Positions 17,318 to 27,739 of a stretch of DNA of 64,000 nt are shown one piece after another. The notes beneath the pieces were generated by a model that ran no database searches, was not told the origin of the DNA, and worked only from the letters and a program-made list of their open reading frames with translations. The DNA lies in contig JAEWUM010000033.1 in NCBI GenBank assembly GCA_023459355.1, positions 62,001-126,000 of the forward strand, read 5' to 3'. This DNA is from Bacteroidota bacterium. Lineage in GTDB: Bacteria > Bacteroidota > Bacteroidia > Bacteroidales > Paludibacteraceae. How positions within the stretch are numbered: position 1 is the first letter of the stretch; each line of letters begins with the position of its first letter. The position numbers were made by a program, and so were the translations under genes.

Positions 17318-19066
17318 ATGAAAGCAATAAATAAAGTAATGAAACAATCTGTCAGCATAACTGTAAAAATATTGTTCCTGACTGTTTTGATTTTTCAGTT
17401 CTCATCCTGTTCTGATTTTCTGGAAAAAGAACCGCATGCAGCAACAACCGAAACGTACTTTAATAATGAGTCGGATCTGGAGTCGTTCCTGACAGGTGTT
17501 TACAGTCCTATTATGCAGGAGCATTTCTATGGTAATAATTATCCCTTATACAATGCAGGAGGTGATGATTTGACTTTTTTCCAACGTGCTAACTCCACTC
17601 CGAGTATGATTTGTGCTAATGCCAGTAGCAGTAATGCTTATATCAGTACGTTCTGGCGTATTTTATATGAAGGCATCAACCGGGCTAATATCCTGCTTGA
17701 AAACATAGACCGTAACCCTTCTATTCCGCAGGTTTTTAGAGACAGGGTGCGTGCTGAGGCTATGTTCCTGCGTTCTTTCTACTATTTCAACCTCGTACAG
17801 GGTTGGGGAGATGTGCCGCTCAGACTGGAATCTACCAAAGCAGTTGTTGGATTGAGTGCTCCGAGAACAGACAAACAACTAATTTACGATACTTTAATTA
17901 CTGATATCGTGAATTCAATTCCAAATCTTTATAAATCAACCGACTTACCATATACCGGAAGGGTGACTCAATCTGCTGCAAAGGGTATATTGGCACGTAT
18001 TTACCTTTTCCGTGCCGGTGAACATTTCCGTGATAAAACAAGTCCGGATCCGAACCGGCAATTTTACTTCTCGGAAGCCCGTCGCTGGGCGCTCGAAGTG
18101 AAAGAAAGCGCGATACATGGATTGGTAACTCCATACAGCAGGGTGTTTATGGATTTAAGTGAAGACAAATACAATAGTACCGGTGTGCTGGAAAGTATAT
18201 GGGAAGCAGAAGAAGCAGGTAACAGAGGAACGGTTGAACAGGCTGCCGGTCGCATTGGTAATACAGTTGGTTTTGGGAGTCAGAATGATTATTCTTCCAG
18301 CACACAGTTTAAAAATCAAATGGGGATGACCAATCCGGGATACAGTTATAAATTTGCCTACGGATCTCTTAAATTATACGAGATGTTTGAATCTGAAGGC
18401 GATACTGCACGTGGTGACTGGAATATTGCCAATTATGAATACACCTTTGAGTCTACCGGTGATAAAAAAGTGACTGGCAGAAGGTATTATTACGGCAAAA
18501 AACGACCCGGGATTACTGCACCTGAAGGATTTACCTATATTGAAGAAGCGCAAACAACCAGTGATAGAAACAAAACCCGCTGTGCCGCCAAATACCGCAG
18601 GGAACATGAGGTGGTGGGACCGAAAAATAAAAACTATACACCAATTAATTTCCCGATTTTGCGCTACAGTGATGTGTTACTCATGATTGCGGAAGCTGAC
18701 AATGAACTGACTGCTGTACCTTCAGATCTGGCTTATGAATGTTTAGATGCTGTAAGAACCCGTGCCGGTATAGCAACCCTTGCCGGAAGTAGTCTTACTA
18801 AAGAACAATTCCGTAACGTCATCAAAAAAGAGCGTGCTATGGAATTGTGTTTTGAGGCCGTGCGTCGCTGGGACTTAATTCGATGGGGAGATTTTTATAC
18901 CGAAATGAGAAATATGCAATCCTATGTAAATCAGGACGGGTGGGGTAGCGGTTTTAAATATGCCGCCGACTATTATAACGTTTCTGAAGCATATAACTAT
19001 TTCCCGATTCCGGATATTGAAATGTCGGTAAACAAGCTTATTACAAGTAACAATACGGGTTGGTAA
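17318..19066 (+). CDS. SusD-like glycan-binding lipoprotein (locus 1)
   Basis: 582 residues starting at the ATG at 17318, 13 bases after susC; the frame is open further upstream but that part overlaps susC. Lipoprotein signal with lipobox FSSC followed by SDFLEKEPHAATTE, the usual SusD opening. Helical TPR-like repeats follow (FWRILYEGINRANILLENI; AEAMFLRSFYYFNLVQGWGD) and the C-terminal SusD signature is present (RYSDVLLMIAEADNEL, ERAMELCFEAVRRWDLIRWG). It caps the SusC barrel at the cell surface and captures glycan. A second possible start, at 17339, would also give a signal peptide. Confidence 0.95.
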   Translation: MKAINKVMKQSVSITVKILFLTVLIFQFSSCSDFLEKEPHAATTETYFNNESDLESFLTGVYSPIMQEHFYGNNYPLYNAGGDDLTFFQRANSTPSMICANASSSNAYISTFWRILYEGINRANILLENIDRNPSIPQVFRDRVRAEAMFLRSFYYFNLVQGWGDVPLRLESTKAVVGLSAPRTDKQLIYDTLITDIVNSIPNLYKSTDLPYTGRVTQSAAKGILARIYLFRAGEHFRDKTSPDPNRQFYFSEARRWALEVKESAIHGLVTPYSRVFMDLSEDKYNSTGVLESIWEAEEAGNRGTVEQAAGRIGNTVGFGSQNDYSSSTQFKNQMGMTNPGYSYKFAYGSLKLYEMFESEGDTARGDWNIANYEYTFESTGDKKVTGRRYYYGKKRPGITAPEGFTYIEEAQTTSDRNKTRCAAKYRREHEVVGPKNKNYTPINFPILRYSDVLLMIAEADNELTAVPSDLAYECLDAVRTRAGIATLAGSSLTKEQFRNVIKKERAMELCFEAVRRWDLIRWGDFYTEMRNMQSYVNQDGWGSGFKYAADYYNVSEAYNYFPIPDIEMSVNKLITSNNTGW

Positions 19067-19072
19067 CAGCTT

Positions 19073-20074
19073 ATGATTAAAGTCATGAAAATTATGAAAA
19101 CATATAAATTCATTTTTACAATCATTGCACTTCTGGGGCTTATTGCCTGTGAGGATGTGATGGAGCAAAAGGTCGATTTTGATGTGAAAGTGGCATCAGC
19201 AGATTATTTGCAGTTTACTGATACCGCCATTATAGCACCGGCTGGAAGCAAAATAACCTTTGATTTCGAAGGAGAACCGGATTTTATTTCTTTCTCCTAC
19301 GAACGTTTTCTGCCAACCAATGCCACGCTGAAATTCTCTACACAAGCTGCTTGGGGAACCCACATCGAAAATACGCTTCAGGTATTTATTTCGGATAGTT
19401 TCGATGGACTCTCATACAAACTGGTATATAATGCAGTTGATTCGGTTTATGTGCCGGAGTTTGATTTCAATAGTGATTCAACTAAAGTGTCGACACATAA
19501 CTGGACGAATATTTCTACACTAAGCAATTTACCAATTGCTGCCAATCAAAAGCGGGATGCGGTTATCCCCATCAATGAGTACAGAGGAAAAAATCTGGTC
19601 ATCGCTTTCAGGTATAAAACCGAATATGCCCCCGATTGGCAACCTTTGTGGAGTATCACGGATTTATTAATTGAGAATACACGAATCACGGATGATTCTA
19701 ACGTAAGCGCTTATCTGGCAGCGACCATGGGCTTCACTCCATTCGATATACTCAACAGGGCAAATCCCTATAGAAATGAGAGTGTTTCGGGTAGCTGGAG
19801 CACCACCAATCCTGCTGCCATGCAAATCAGGCAAACAGCCCGCAATAACGCGCTGAATGAAGACTGGCTGATTTCCAAATCAATTGCAGTACCACTGGGA
19901 CTTACTGAAAATTCTGATCCAACAGGAGTGAAAAACACAACCAAGTTGGTGGATAGTTATTCCTATATCTTTGATAATATCGGGGAATATGTGGTTAGTT
20001 TCAAAGCTTCCAATTATAATTACAAATTTCACGATTCAGTAACAAAAACGATCAGGCTAATTATAACCGAATAA
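19073..20074 (+). CDS. DUF5017-like surface glycan-binding lipoprotein
   Basis: 333 residues; in-frame ATGs at 19073, 19085 and 19094 all lead into the lipoprotein signal FIFTIIALLGLIAC (Cys is the lipidation site). The sequence resembles the DUF5017 family, which takes the SusE/SusF position in many PULs: a beta-sandwich with GDxxSFSYE-like text (FDFEGEPDFISFSYERF) near residue 65 and a jelly-roll block with WTNIS and DWQPLWSITDLLI in the middle. It follows susD by 6 bases and precedes the first PL8 gene by 15, so it is in the operon. Likely a surface glycan-binding protein that helps SusCD. Ligand not readable from the sequence. Confidence 0.75.
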   Translation: MIKVMKIMKTYKFIFTIIALLGLIACEDVMEQKVDFDVKVASADYLQFTDTAIIAPAGSKITFDFEGEPDFISFSYERFLPTNATLKFSTQAAWGTHIENTLQVFISDSFDGLSYKLVYNAVDSVYVPEFDFNSDSTKVSTHNWTNISTLSNLPIAANQKRDAVIPINEYRGKNLVIAFRYKTEYAPDWQPLWSITDLLIENTRITDDSNVSAYLAATMGFTPFDILNRANPYRNESVSGSWSTTNPAAMQIRQTARNNALNEDWLISKSIAVPLGLTENSDPTGVKNTTKLVDSYSYIFDNIGEYVVSFKASNYNYKFHDSVTKTIRLIITE

Positions 20075-20089
20075 TTTATTTCAATTATC

Positions 20090-23000
20090 ATGAAGTTCAA
20101 ACTGTCTATATTCTTTTTATTGCTAATATCATTATCCTTATTTGCACAGCAATACAGCTTCGACTCGGGAACAGTTGCTCCATTTCAGCCTGCTGAATCG
20201 GGTAAATCTCAGTTGTCGATTGTAAATGTGCCCTACAAGGATGATAATGCTGCATTGAAGTGGAACTGGACAGCCCCGACTGCTATCGTAATTGATTATC
20301 AGGTTACACTTAAAAATTTCAGAGACGGTGTGATTTTCTGGGTGTACAATGAAGTTCCCCGGACAACTCCCCTTATTGGTGAGTTTAGGGATGCCTCGAA
20401 CAATGTCAGGTATACTTTCAACTTCGGGCTGAACTTCAAAGGATGGCGTATCTGTCGCATTGGCAGCCGCTATATGTCGGGCAACAAATCGGTAAGTACA
20501 AATTTAAAATTGCATCTGCTAACTCCATCCGGTGTAAGTCAGGGTAGTTTGTTTATCGATCGATTCTCTTTTGTTGCAGATGTGAACTATCAGAATGCAC
20601 CGGATGCACAACAACCAAATAATACCGAAGCGAACTACATCAATCACTGGAATTCTTTGTGGAAATGGGAAAGTGAACTGACCCATGATTTACCTTTACC
20701 GGCAGATTTGAATGGAACTCAACTTGCTTCTTTGCAAACAGTTGAACAGGGAATTGTTAAGAGGCTTCCGCAAGCAGCCAATACATCGGTTATTGCTAAT
20801 GCAAAGGCTCAATTTATCAATTGCGGTATTCGTAAAGAAGGAAATTTTTGGGTAGGAACACCGCTCGTGGTTAAAGCTGATAAAACGGCATCCGATATCG
20901 CATTTGCTGAACTCGGTTCGATGATGTACGGATTGGCGCTTGATGCTGTTTATAATGGCAACCAAACTTCAGCTCAACAATACATTGACTTATGGGATTT
21001 TGCCCATGATCAGGGTTTTACTTATGGAAGTGCCATGGGTAATAATCATCACTATGGTTATGAAACCAAACAGATATTTCTTTCAGCTTATTTGATGAGA
21101 GAAAGCTTGAAGTCGTCAGCAAGAATCAACGATGTGGCAGCTACGCTCTCTTTCTGGAGCGGACTTCCCGAAAGCAGACGTGTTTTTGATCAGACCCGTG
21201 AAGGAGTGGTGGATTCCTGGAATACTTTGTTATTTTCCCGGCTGATTTCAGCCATGTTGATACAGGATTTGCCACAGCGATACCGTGCTGTTCAGTCTTT
21301 GGTGCGTTGGGTGGATACTTCTCTGGCGTTTACGCCCGGGAATTTGGGCGGACTGAAACCGGATGGTACCATTTTTCATCATGCGGGACATTATCCGGCT
21401 TATGGGATTGGTGGTTTTAGTGGATTGGGTGATTTTATATCCACCCTGCCCGGATCTGAATTCAATCTTACGATTTCAGCACGTCAAAATTTAGCTGAGG
21501 CTCTTTTTGCCATGTCACGTTATACGCATCTGACTGATTGGTCGATTGGCATGTCGGGTCGCCACCCGCATGATGGCGGTATGCCTGCCGGTGTTATTGA
21601 GTCATTTGGTCTGTTGTCCTTACTCGGAGGTGTGTATAATACAAATGAAAGCATTGATTCTAAATTAGCTGGTGAATACCTGCGTTTACTGACTGAGAAT
21701 ACGGCGCTTAAACAACAATTGTCTTTATTTACTACAGCAGCTATGCCTTCAGGTTTCTATGTGTACAATCATGCTGCTGCCGGAGTGCATCGCTTTGGGA
21801 ATAATATGGTGACCATCAAAGGATATAACAGCGATGTGTGGGGTTCTGAAATATATACCAACGATAATCGTTACGGACGTTACCAGAGTTATGGCGCTGT
21901 GGAGATTTTCAATGAGGGTACCCCTGTCAGCAGGAGTAACAGTCGCTTTAATGAAGCCGGGTGGGATTGGAACCGCTTACCGGGGACAACAACAATTCAC
22001 TTACCGCTAAATTTGTTGGAAAGTCCGGTTACGTCCACCCTGATGGCACGTTCGAAGGAAGATTTTGCCGGGGCTTCTTCCTTGCTGGGTGAGTTTGGCG
22101 TGTTCGGTATGAAACTCAGGGAGGAGAACCTCATCAACAATACAAATTATACCCGCGATTTTCAGGCACGCAAATCAGTTTTTGCTTTCGGGAAAAGATT
22201 GGTCTGCATAGGTACCGGCATCAGTAATTCCAATGTGAATTATACCACAGAAACAACCTTGTATCAGCAAACGATCAATACAACTGCTGACAGGATGTCG
22301 GTTAATGGCACTTTTTATGATGCAACCGGTTATAGCTTCGATACGCAAACCCCTGTTTATTCGACCGTAGTAAGCGACCTGAGTGGAAATTATTATCGTG
22401 TGGCTTCACAAAGCAGGGTCATTATAGAAGGAAAAGAGCAGGTTTCCAGACACAATAAAACTCGTGCCGAAACTAAAGGAAATTTCCTCACGGCACGCAT
22501 TGATCATGGTAAAAACCCGGCCGATGCGGCTTATGAATACATGATCATGCTGAAACCAACACCTGCTGAACAAAGGAGGTGGAGTAATGATCCGGGGTAC
22601 CGGGTTTTGCAGGCCGACAATCAGGCGCATGTGTTACACGATACCATCAGTGGAGTAAGGGCTTATGTCAGTTTTGAGGCGGCATCTTTTAGCTCAGGAT
22701 TAGTCCGCGGAGTTGATGCAGAAACATTGTTGATGTATAAATATCAGGATGATAGTAATATTACATTAAGTGTTTGTGACCCCTCCCTTAGGTTGCCGGT
22801 AAAAACAAATAACAGTGACAATACTACATTGAATGGGGTTCCTGTTACACGCGAGATACTGCTGGATGGCAGCTGGCAGTTGAAACAGGCTAATTCAAAA
22901 GTCAATGTGTCACAACAAAATAATCAGACCGTACTGTCGGTGACTTGCCAATTCGGAATTCCGGTTGAATTTGAATTGAAAAAACTGGAAACATCAGTTA

Positions 23001-23224
23001 AAAATATATTTAACAGCGATTTGAAAATAGTTACCCGTGACAACCACATTGAAATCAATGGACTGACAGCTGCTGTATCTGTATTCGATGTCACAGGTAA
23101 ATTACTGGCTTTTAAAAGTAATTTATCAGAAAAAAAAACATTCTTTCTGAATGAAGGGAAATTATATATGTTGCTGGCTTACCTGCCCGATAACAGTATG
23201 TTAACCCATAAAATTTATTTGTAA
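20090..23224 (+). CDS. PL8 chondroitin/hyaluronan lyase with T9SS sorting domain
   Basis: 1044 residues; signal peptide MKFKLSIFFLLLISLSLFA. The order matches chondroitinase ABC-type PL8: N-terminal jelly roll (~20-170, FDSGTVAPFQ, FIDRFSFV), alpha/alpha toroid (~200-590) and C-terminal beta-sandwiches. His431, Tyr438 (FHHAGHYPAY) and Arg491 (SGRHPHDG) have nearly the spacing of catalytic His501/Tyr508/Arg560 of Proteus vulgaris chondroitinase ABC I. The HHYGY loop at 320-324 is intact. Beta-elimination on GlcA(-GalNAc/GlcNAc) chains leaves 4,5-unsaturated ends for the GH88. A T9SS sorting domain is at ~980-1044 (VFDVTGKLLAFKSN), so this lyase is probably surface-anchored or released. Confidence 0.9.
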   Translation: MKFKLSIFFLLLISLSLFAQQYSFDSGTVAPFQPAESGKSQLSIVNVPYKDDNAALKWNWTAPTAIVIDYQVTLKNFRDGVIFWVYNEVPRTTPLIGEFRDASNNVRYTFNFGLNFKGWRICRIGSRYMSGNKSVSTNLKLHLLTPSGVSQGSLFIDRFSFVADVNYQNAPDAQQPNNTEANYINHWNSLWKWESELTHDLPLPADLNGTQLASLQTVEQGIVKRLPQAANTSVIANAKAQFINCGIRKEGNFWVGTPLVVKADKTASDIAFAELGSMMYGLALDAVYNGNQTSAQQYIDLWDFAHDQGFTYGSAMGNNHHYGYETKQIFLSAYLMRESLKSSARINDVAATLSFWSGLPESRRVFDQTREGVVDSWNTLLFSRLISAMLIQDLPQRYRAVQSLVRWVDTSLAFTPGNLGGLKPDGTIFHHAGHYPAYGIGGFSGLGDFISTLPGSEFNLTISARQNLAEALFAMSRYTHLTDWSIGMSGRHPHDGGMPAGVIESFGLLSLLGGVYNTNESIDSKLAGEYLRLLTENTALKQQLSLFTTAAMPSGFYVYNHAAAGVHRFGNNMVTIKGYNSDVWGSEIYTNDNRYGRYQSYGAVEIFNEGTPVSRSNSRFNEAGWDWNRLPGTTTIHLPLNLLESPVTSTLMARSKEDFAGASSLLGEFGVFGMKLREENLINNTNYTRDFQARKSVFAFGKRLVCIGTGISNSNVNYTTETTLYQQTINTTADRMSVNGTFYDATGYSFDTQTPVYSTVVSDLSGNYYRVASQSRVIIEGKEQVSRHNKTRAETKGNFLTARIDHGKNPADAAYEYMIMLKPTPAEQRRWSNDPGYRVLQADNQAHVLHDTISGVRAYVSFEAASFSSGLVRGVDAETLLMYKYQDDSNITLSVCDPSLRLPVKTNNSDNTTLNGVPVTREILLDGSWQLKQANSKVNVSQQNNQTVLSVTCQFGIPVEFELKKLETSVKNIFNSDLKIVTRDNHIEINGLTAAVSVFDVTGKLLAFKSNLSEKKTFFLNEGKLYMLLAYLPDNSMLTHKIYL

Positions 23225-23242
23225 ACAGGAAAAATACGATTC

Positions 23243-26200
23243 ATGTTAAAAAGAAAAACCATATACCTGCTTGTATCACTGTTGGCTTTTTCAGCATTAA
23301 CAGCACAAACATTCAATTTTGAGGAAACAACTGTTCCTTCGGGATGGACAGCCGTCAGTGGTGGAAGTTTAACCCTTTCTACTGAACACTATAAGGAAGG
23401 TGTCCGGAGTTTGTGTTGGGAAGCCACCGGTGCAGCCATGTTGACGGTTACTTTTACTGCTTACACGGCATCAACCGGTAATTCGGCTTATCTTCAGATT
23501 TATACGCCACAGATAACAAACGATACGTTGATAGTTGAATTTTTGAACAGCAGTAATGTACGTCGTACAGCTAATTATTTGTTGAACTACAAAGGATGGC
23601 GTGAATTCAACAGGGCATATACCGAATATGTAAGCAGTATTTCATTTACAGTGACGTCAGTACGTATGACACTGAAACCGGCATCAGCAGGAAACCGGAA
23701 AATATATTTTGATCAGATAAATTTCAATCAAAGTACGGCTGCTACGCGTATTATGGGCAGTCAATGGTTGATTGATAAACAGTTTCTCACGGCTAACAGC
23801 GATCAGTTAAAACTATTTGCTAATCCGATAGATATATCAGTGGTAAGTCCGAATGCAGGGGAATTGACAGCGCTGACCACACTGAGAAATGAACTGAAAC
23901 GAACTCCTGCACCGGGAACTACCACCAACCTGAATCTGGCCAAAAGCTTTGCTACAGGTATGAATATCACACGTAATCCCGATGGAACCGTGCGTGGTAA
24001 TATCGTGGATATGTCGGCTACTGCACTTACTACGTCGGTAGTAACAGATTATGTAACTAAGTTGGAAATATTGGCTGCTGAAGGTTTGAAAGATACTCCG
24101 ACACTGACTTTGTTTCGCGATTTACTCGATCATTTGATGGATCAGGGCTTCGCAGAAGGTGTCAGTTTTTCGATTCGTTCAAATGATTATACGGCTTCCC
24201 GAAATATCCCTTCGAAATTGTTAAACCTGCTTCCTGCCTGCACGCCTGAGCAACAGGAGGAGGTGTTGAAGCTTGTTCGCTGGATTTCATATTATGGGAT
24301 GATGTATGAACCTGTCAATACATACCTTCAGTCACTAAATTCAGATGTATTATACCTTTATCTGCCTCACATGATGGGCGTTGCGCTTTTTCAGCAGGAT
24401 GATGCAGTGGCGGTACGCGAACTGAAAGCTTTCAAAAGATTTTTAGAAAGAAATACGGAGTATGTGCCGGGTGGTGGAGATGTGTTGAAGCCTGACGGAA
24501 CCGGTTTTCACCACGCGACGCATTACAATAACTACATGTACTCTTATCAAACCTGGGCGGAATATATCATTTACCTGAAAGGTTCTCCTTTCAGAATTAA
24601 TCAATCTGCCTACGAAAGATTCAAAAAAGCCGTGTTAGCCAAATATACCATGGCTACACTGGATTTGAATAATACCCGTCATTATGCCAACACGCTGGCA
24701 GGCAGAAATCCATTCGCATCGGGATTGCAGCTTTATTTTTCACGTACTCTTTTCGAAAGTCTTATAGAGACGGGTGGTGATATTTTGGGTACAGCGATTG
24801 ATGAGGATTTGGCAGCTTCATATAATTTCTTCTTTAAATCAACAAAATACAGTGTTCCTCAAAAAAGTTACGAAGGTTTTCACCAGTTTAATTACAGTCC
24901 GATGGGAATTTACCGAAAGGCTAACTGGGTAGCTACTATGCGTGCCCCGACAACCAAATTCTGGAGTGCTGAAATATACAGTGGAGAAAACCGTTTCGGT
25001 CGCTATCAGGGGCATGGTGCATTAGAAATTACCTACAGTGGCACTGTGGCAAACAGCGGCTATCCCGGCAATGGCACCGGTGGTGGCTGGGATTGGAATG
25101 TAGTGCCTGGAACAACCACAGTGCATTACACTTCCTGGCAGGAAATGATGCCGAATAAAAATACAACCGACCGTTTCGACCAATATACCAAAACAAAAAA
25201 CTTTTCCGGTGCTTTGTCATGGGGAGATTGTGGCATCTTTGCGACAGATTTCGATCAGGGTGATACCTGGGGAAGTCAGCGCTTTACGCCGACCAATCTG
25301 ACATTTAAAAAGTCCATGTATGCTTTTGATAATATGATTATCAGCCTCGGAAGTAATATCAGTTCGTCGGGGACATACAGTACTTCAATGATAACTGCGA
25401 CCAACTTGTTCCAAAACCTGATTTCATCGGCAAGCAGTGCCATGATACTAAATGGCGCTGAGATTGCTCGTCCGAATACAATTACCCTGCCATCGGGACA
25501 GGATAACTGGATGCTTACGCCACAAGGAACCGGATATTTCATTCCGCAGGGAAATGATGAAATCAAATTAATTCACGACACACAAAAGTCGCCTTACGAA
25601 ACCGGAAGCGACTACGCATCGCCTGTAACATCTGCCAATGCTGCGAAAGCTTATATCAATCATGGTGTAAAACCTGCCGGCAAAAAGTACAACTTTGTTG
25701 TTATACCGGGTACTACCAGTGCAGAGATGCAGAATCTATCGGCTCAAATGGCAAACAATGGTGGATCTGTTTACCAAATTCACAAACAGGATCAATATCT
25801 GCATGCGCTGACTTACTTACCCAAAAATATAACAGCATACACCTTTTTCGGGGCAAGTTTTAACCTGACATTCGGTTTGGTAAAATCTTCTACGGGCGAA
25901 CATCTTTTGATGCACCGTCCTGATGAAGTAACCGGTCGTCAGTATTTTGCTGCTTCAAATCCCAATCTGAAACCGGTAAATGATGCGGTTTACGGATGGA
26001 AATCATCCGCTTCTCAGGCCACACTGACTATTTCGGGAGAATGGCTGCCGTTGCAGGAGTCTGATGGTGTGCAGTTTCATGCTCCATCTAACGGAGAAAC
26101 ACAGCTTACACTGACTTTCAACGATGGCGAACCGCTTTATTTTGCACTGAAACGACCGGATGATACAGGATTGGATCTCACTACCCAAAACGATTGGATC

Positions 26201-26428
26201 CGGTTTGGACGGAATAATAATTATTTATGGCTGATTCCTTCAGCAGATTTGGGTGCGGATACCATTGTCACCATTTATTCCTCGGTTGGAGAAATTATGT
26301 ACCAAAGGAATATCAATACAGGCAGAGAACCTTATGCCATTCCCGTCTCGGATCTTGGAAAAGGAATGTATGTCTGTAAAGTTCAGGTGCCGGGAAACAA
26401 AACAGCAACATTTAAATGGGTAAAATAA
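23243..26428 (+). CDS. Divergent PL8-family lyase homologue with T9SS sorting domain
   Basis: 1061 residues; signal peptide ending at LTAQ. It has the same architecture as the neighbouring PL8: N-terminal sandwich with FNFEETTVPSG, alpha toroid, beta-sandwich part with GGWDWNVVPGTTTVHY, and a T9SS sorting domain (YSSVGEIMYQRNI...GMYVCKVQV). His424 and Tyr431 (FHHATHYNNY) and Arg488 (LAGRNPF) keep the catalytic geometry. The HHxGY loop found in the upstream PL8 is replaced by SIRSNDYTAS after the shared DQGF motif, so substrate choice probably differs. It is translated 18 bases after the first PL8. Alternative: a glycan-binding, weakly active homologue. Confidence 0.85.
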   Translation: MLKRKTIYLLVSLLAFSALTAQTFNFEETTVPSGWTAVSGGSLTLSTEHYKEGVRSLCWEATGAAMLTVTFTAYTASTGNSAYLQIYTPQITNDTLIVEFLNSSNVRRTANYLLNYKGWREFNRAYTEYVSSISFTVTSVRMTLKPASAGNRKIYFDQINFNQSTAATRIMGSQWLIDKQFLTANSDQLKLFANPIDISVVSPNAGELTALTTLRNELKRTPAPGTTTNLNLAKSFATGMNITRNPDGTVRGNIVDMSATALTTSVVTDYVTKLEILAAEGLKDTPTLTLFRDLLDHLMDQGFAEGVSFSIRSNDYTASRNIPSKLLNLLPACTPEQQEEVLKLVRWISYYGMMYEPVNTYLQSLNSDVLYLYLPHMMGVALFQQDDAVAVRELKAFKRFLERNTEYVPGGGDVLKPDGTGFHHATHYNNYMYSYQTWAEYIIYLKGSPFRINQSAYERFKKAVLAKYTMATLDLNNTRHYANTLAGRNPFASGLQLYFSRTLFESLIETGGDILGTAIDEDLAASYNFFFKSTKYSVPQKSYEGFHQFNYSPMGIYRKANWVATMRAPTTKFWSAEIYSGENRFGRYQGHGALEITYSGTVANSGYPGNGTGGGWDWNVVPGTTTVHYTSWQEMMPNKNTTDRFDQYTKTKNFSGALSWGDCGIFATDFDQGDTWGSQRFTPTNLTFKKSMYAFDNMIISLGSNISSSGTYSTSMITATNLFQNLISSASSAMILNGAEIARPNTITLPSGQDNWMLTPQGTGYFIPQGNDEIKLIHDTQKSPYETGSDYASPVTSANAAKAYINHGVKPAGKKYNFVVIPGTTSAEMQNLSAQMANNGGSVYQIHKQDQYLHALTYLPKNITAYTFFGASFNLTFGLVKSSTGEHLLMHRPDEVTGRQYFAASNPNLKPVNDAVYGWKSSASQATLTISGEWLPLQESDGVQFHAPSNGETQLTLTFNDGEPLYFALKRPDDTGLDLTTQNDWIRFGRNNNYLWLIPSADLGADTIVTIYSSVGEIMYQRNINTGREPYAIPVSDLGKGMYVCKVQVPGNKTATFKWVK

Positions 26429-26456
26429 AATTGAATAACAATAATTAATTAAACAT

Positions 26457-27656
26457 ATGAAACAGGGTTTATTGACTTTAGGTCTCGGAGTAATGCTATT
26501 CAGTGCTTGTCATAAGCAGGATGCAGGATGTAATCAGGACAACATCATCGGTGATAATGTTAAATTTGCGACACAACAGATTGGTCGGCAGGTAGAAATC
26601 ATTGAAGAGAGCGGTAAAATTTTAAATCCCCGCACGATTAAATGTGATAAAATTCAGTATGTACCTATTGAAGACTGGACCAGTGGTTTTTTCCCGGGCA
26701 CCATGTGGTATATGTATCAACTGACAGGAGATGAGAAATGGAAGAATCTGGGTGTTAAATATACGGAAGACCTCGATTCGGTTAAATACCTGACCTGGCA
26801 TCACGATGTAGGATTTATGATTAACACCAGTTTTGGAAATGCATACCGCATAACAAAAAATGATGCATACAAGGATGTGATTGTGGAGGCGGCAAAATCG
26901 CTTTCAACCCGTTTCCGCCCGATACCCGGAGTTATTCAGTCCTGGGATGAAGACCGCGGATGGCAGGGTACCCGTGGTTGGATGTGTCCGGTGATTATCG
27001 ATAATATGATGAACCTGGAACTTTTATTTGAAGCTACCCGCATTTCCGGAGATTCTTCTTTCTTTCGAATGGCAGTAAGTCACGCTGATGTAACACTTGA
27101 AAATCATTTCAGAAGTGATTATAGTTGTTACCATGTGATTGATTATGACAAAATTAAAGGTGGAGTCCGTCATAAACACACTGCGCAGGGATATGCCCAC
27201 GAATCAGCATGGGCGAGGGGACAGGCATGGGCAATTTATGGATTTGCCGTTTGTTATCGTGAAACAAAAGATCCACGTTATCTGGCGCTTACGGATAATA
27301 TTTATAAATACTTGTTCACACACAAAAACATGCCTGAAGATTTGATTCCGTATTGGGATTTCGATGCCCCCAATATTCCTAATGAACCTCGTGATGCTTC
27401 AGCAGCTGCCGTTATCGCTTCTGCCTTGTACGAATTAAGTGCTTATGATCGTCCTGAATATAAAAAGACTGCTGATAAAATCATAGCATCCTTATCATCA
27501 CCTGCTTATCGTGCTATAATTGGTACAAATGGAAATTTCCTGCTGATGCACTCAGTGGGCAGCATTCCACACGGACACGAAATCGATGTGCCACTCAATT
27601 ATGCCGATTATTATTTCTTAGAAGCGCTGCTCCGTAAACAAACAATCGAAAAATAG
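26457..27656 (+). CDS. GH88 unsaturated glucuronyl hydrolase, lipoprotein (locus 1)
   Basis: 399 residues; lipoprotein signal MKQGLLTLGLGVMLFSAC. Alpha6/alpha6 barrel of GH88. Asp117 (WHHDVGF) and Asp182 (IIDNMMNLELL) correspond to the paired catalytic aspartates of Bacillus UGL (Asp88 and Asp149). Other family blocks: DWTSGFFPGTMWYMY, ESAWARGQAWAIYG, IPYWDFDAP, PRDASAAAV, SIPHGHEIDVPLNYADYY. It hydrates the 4,5-unsaturated uronic acid at the end of disaccharides made by PL8, in the periplasm. Twenty-eight bases separate it from the preceding PL8. The stop codon TAG is the start of the TAGTGGTTA repeat. Confidence 0.95.
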   Translation: MKQGLLTLGLGVMLFSACHKQDAGCNQDNIIGDNVKFATQQIGRQVEIIEESGKILNPRTIKCDKIQYVPIEDWTSGFFPGTMWYMYQLTGDEKWKNLGVKYTEDLDSVKYLTWHHDVGFMINTSFGNAYRITKNDAYKDVIVEAAKSLSTRFRPIPGVIQSWDEDRGWQGTRGWMCPVIIDNMMNLELLFEATRISGDSSFFRMAVSHADVTLENHFRSDYSCYHVIDYDKIKGGVRHKHTAQGYAHESAWARGQAWAIYGFAVCYRETKDPRYLALTDNIYKYLFTHKNMPEDLIPYWDFDAPNIPNEPRDASAAAVIASALYELSAYDRPEYKKTADKIIASLSSPAYRAIIGTNGNFLLMHSVGSIPHGHEIDVPLNYADYYFLEALLRKQTIEK

Positions 27657-27737
27657 TGGTTAGTTGATAGTGGTTAGTGGTTAATTATTACTATCCACTA
27701 ACCACTGACCACTAACCACTAACCACTAACCACTAAA
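27654..27737. repeat. TAGTGGTTA inverted repeat, second copy
   Basis: Left arm 27654-27686 (TAGTGGTTA-type units) and right arm 27691-27737 (six complementary CCACTAA units, one variant). It fills the whole gap between the GH88 stop and the ATG of the next PL8 gene, 27740. The same element type lies at 3985-4082. It may reduce read-through into the last gene of the locus. Confidence 0.85.
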
Positions 27738-27739
27738 TA

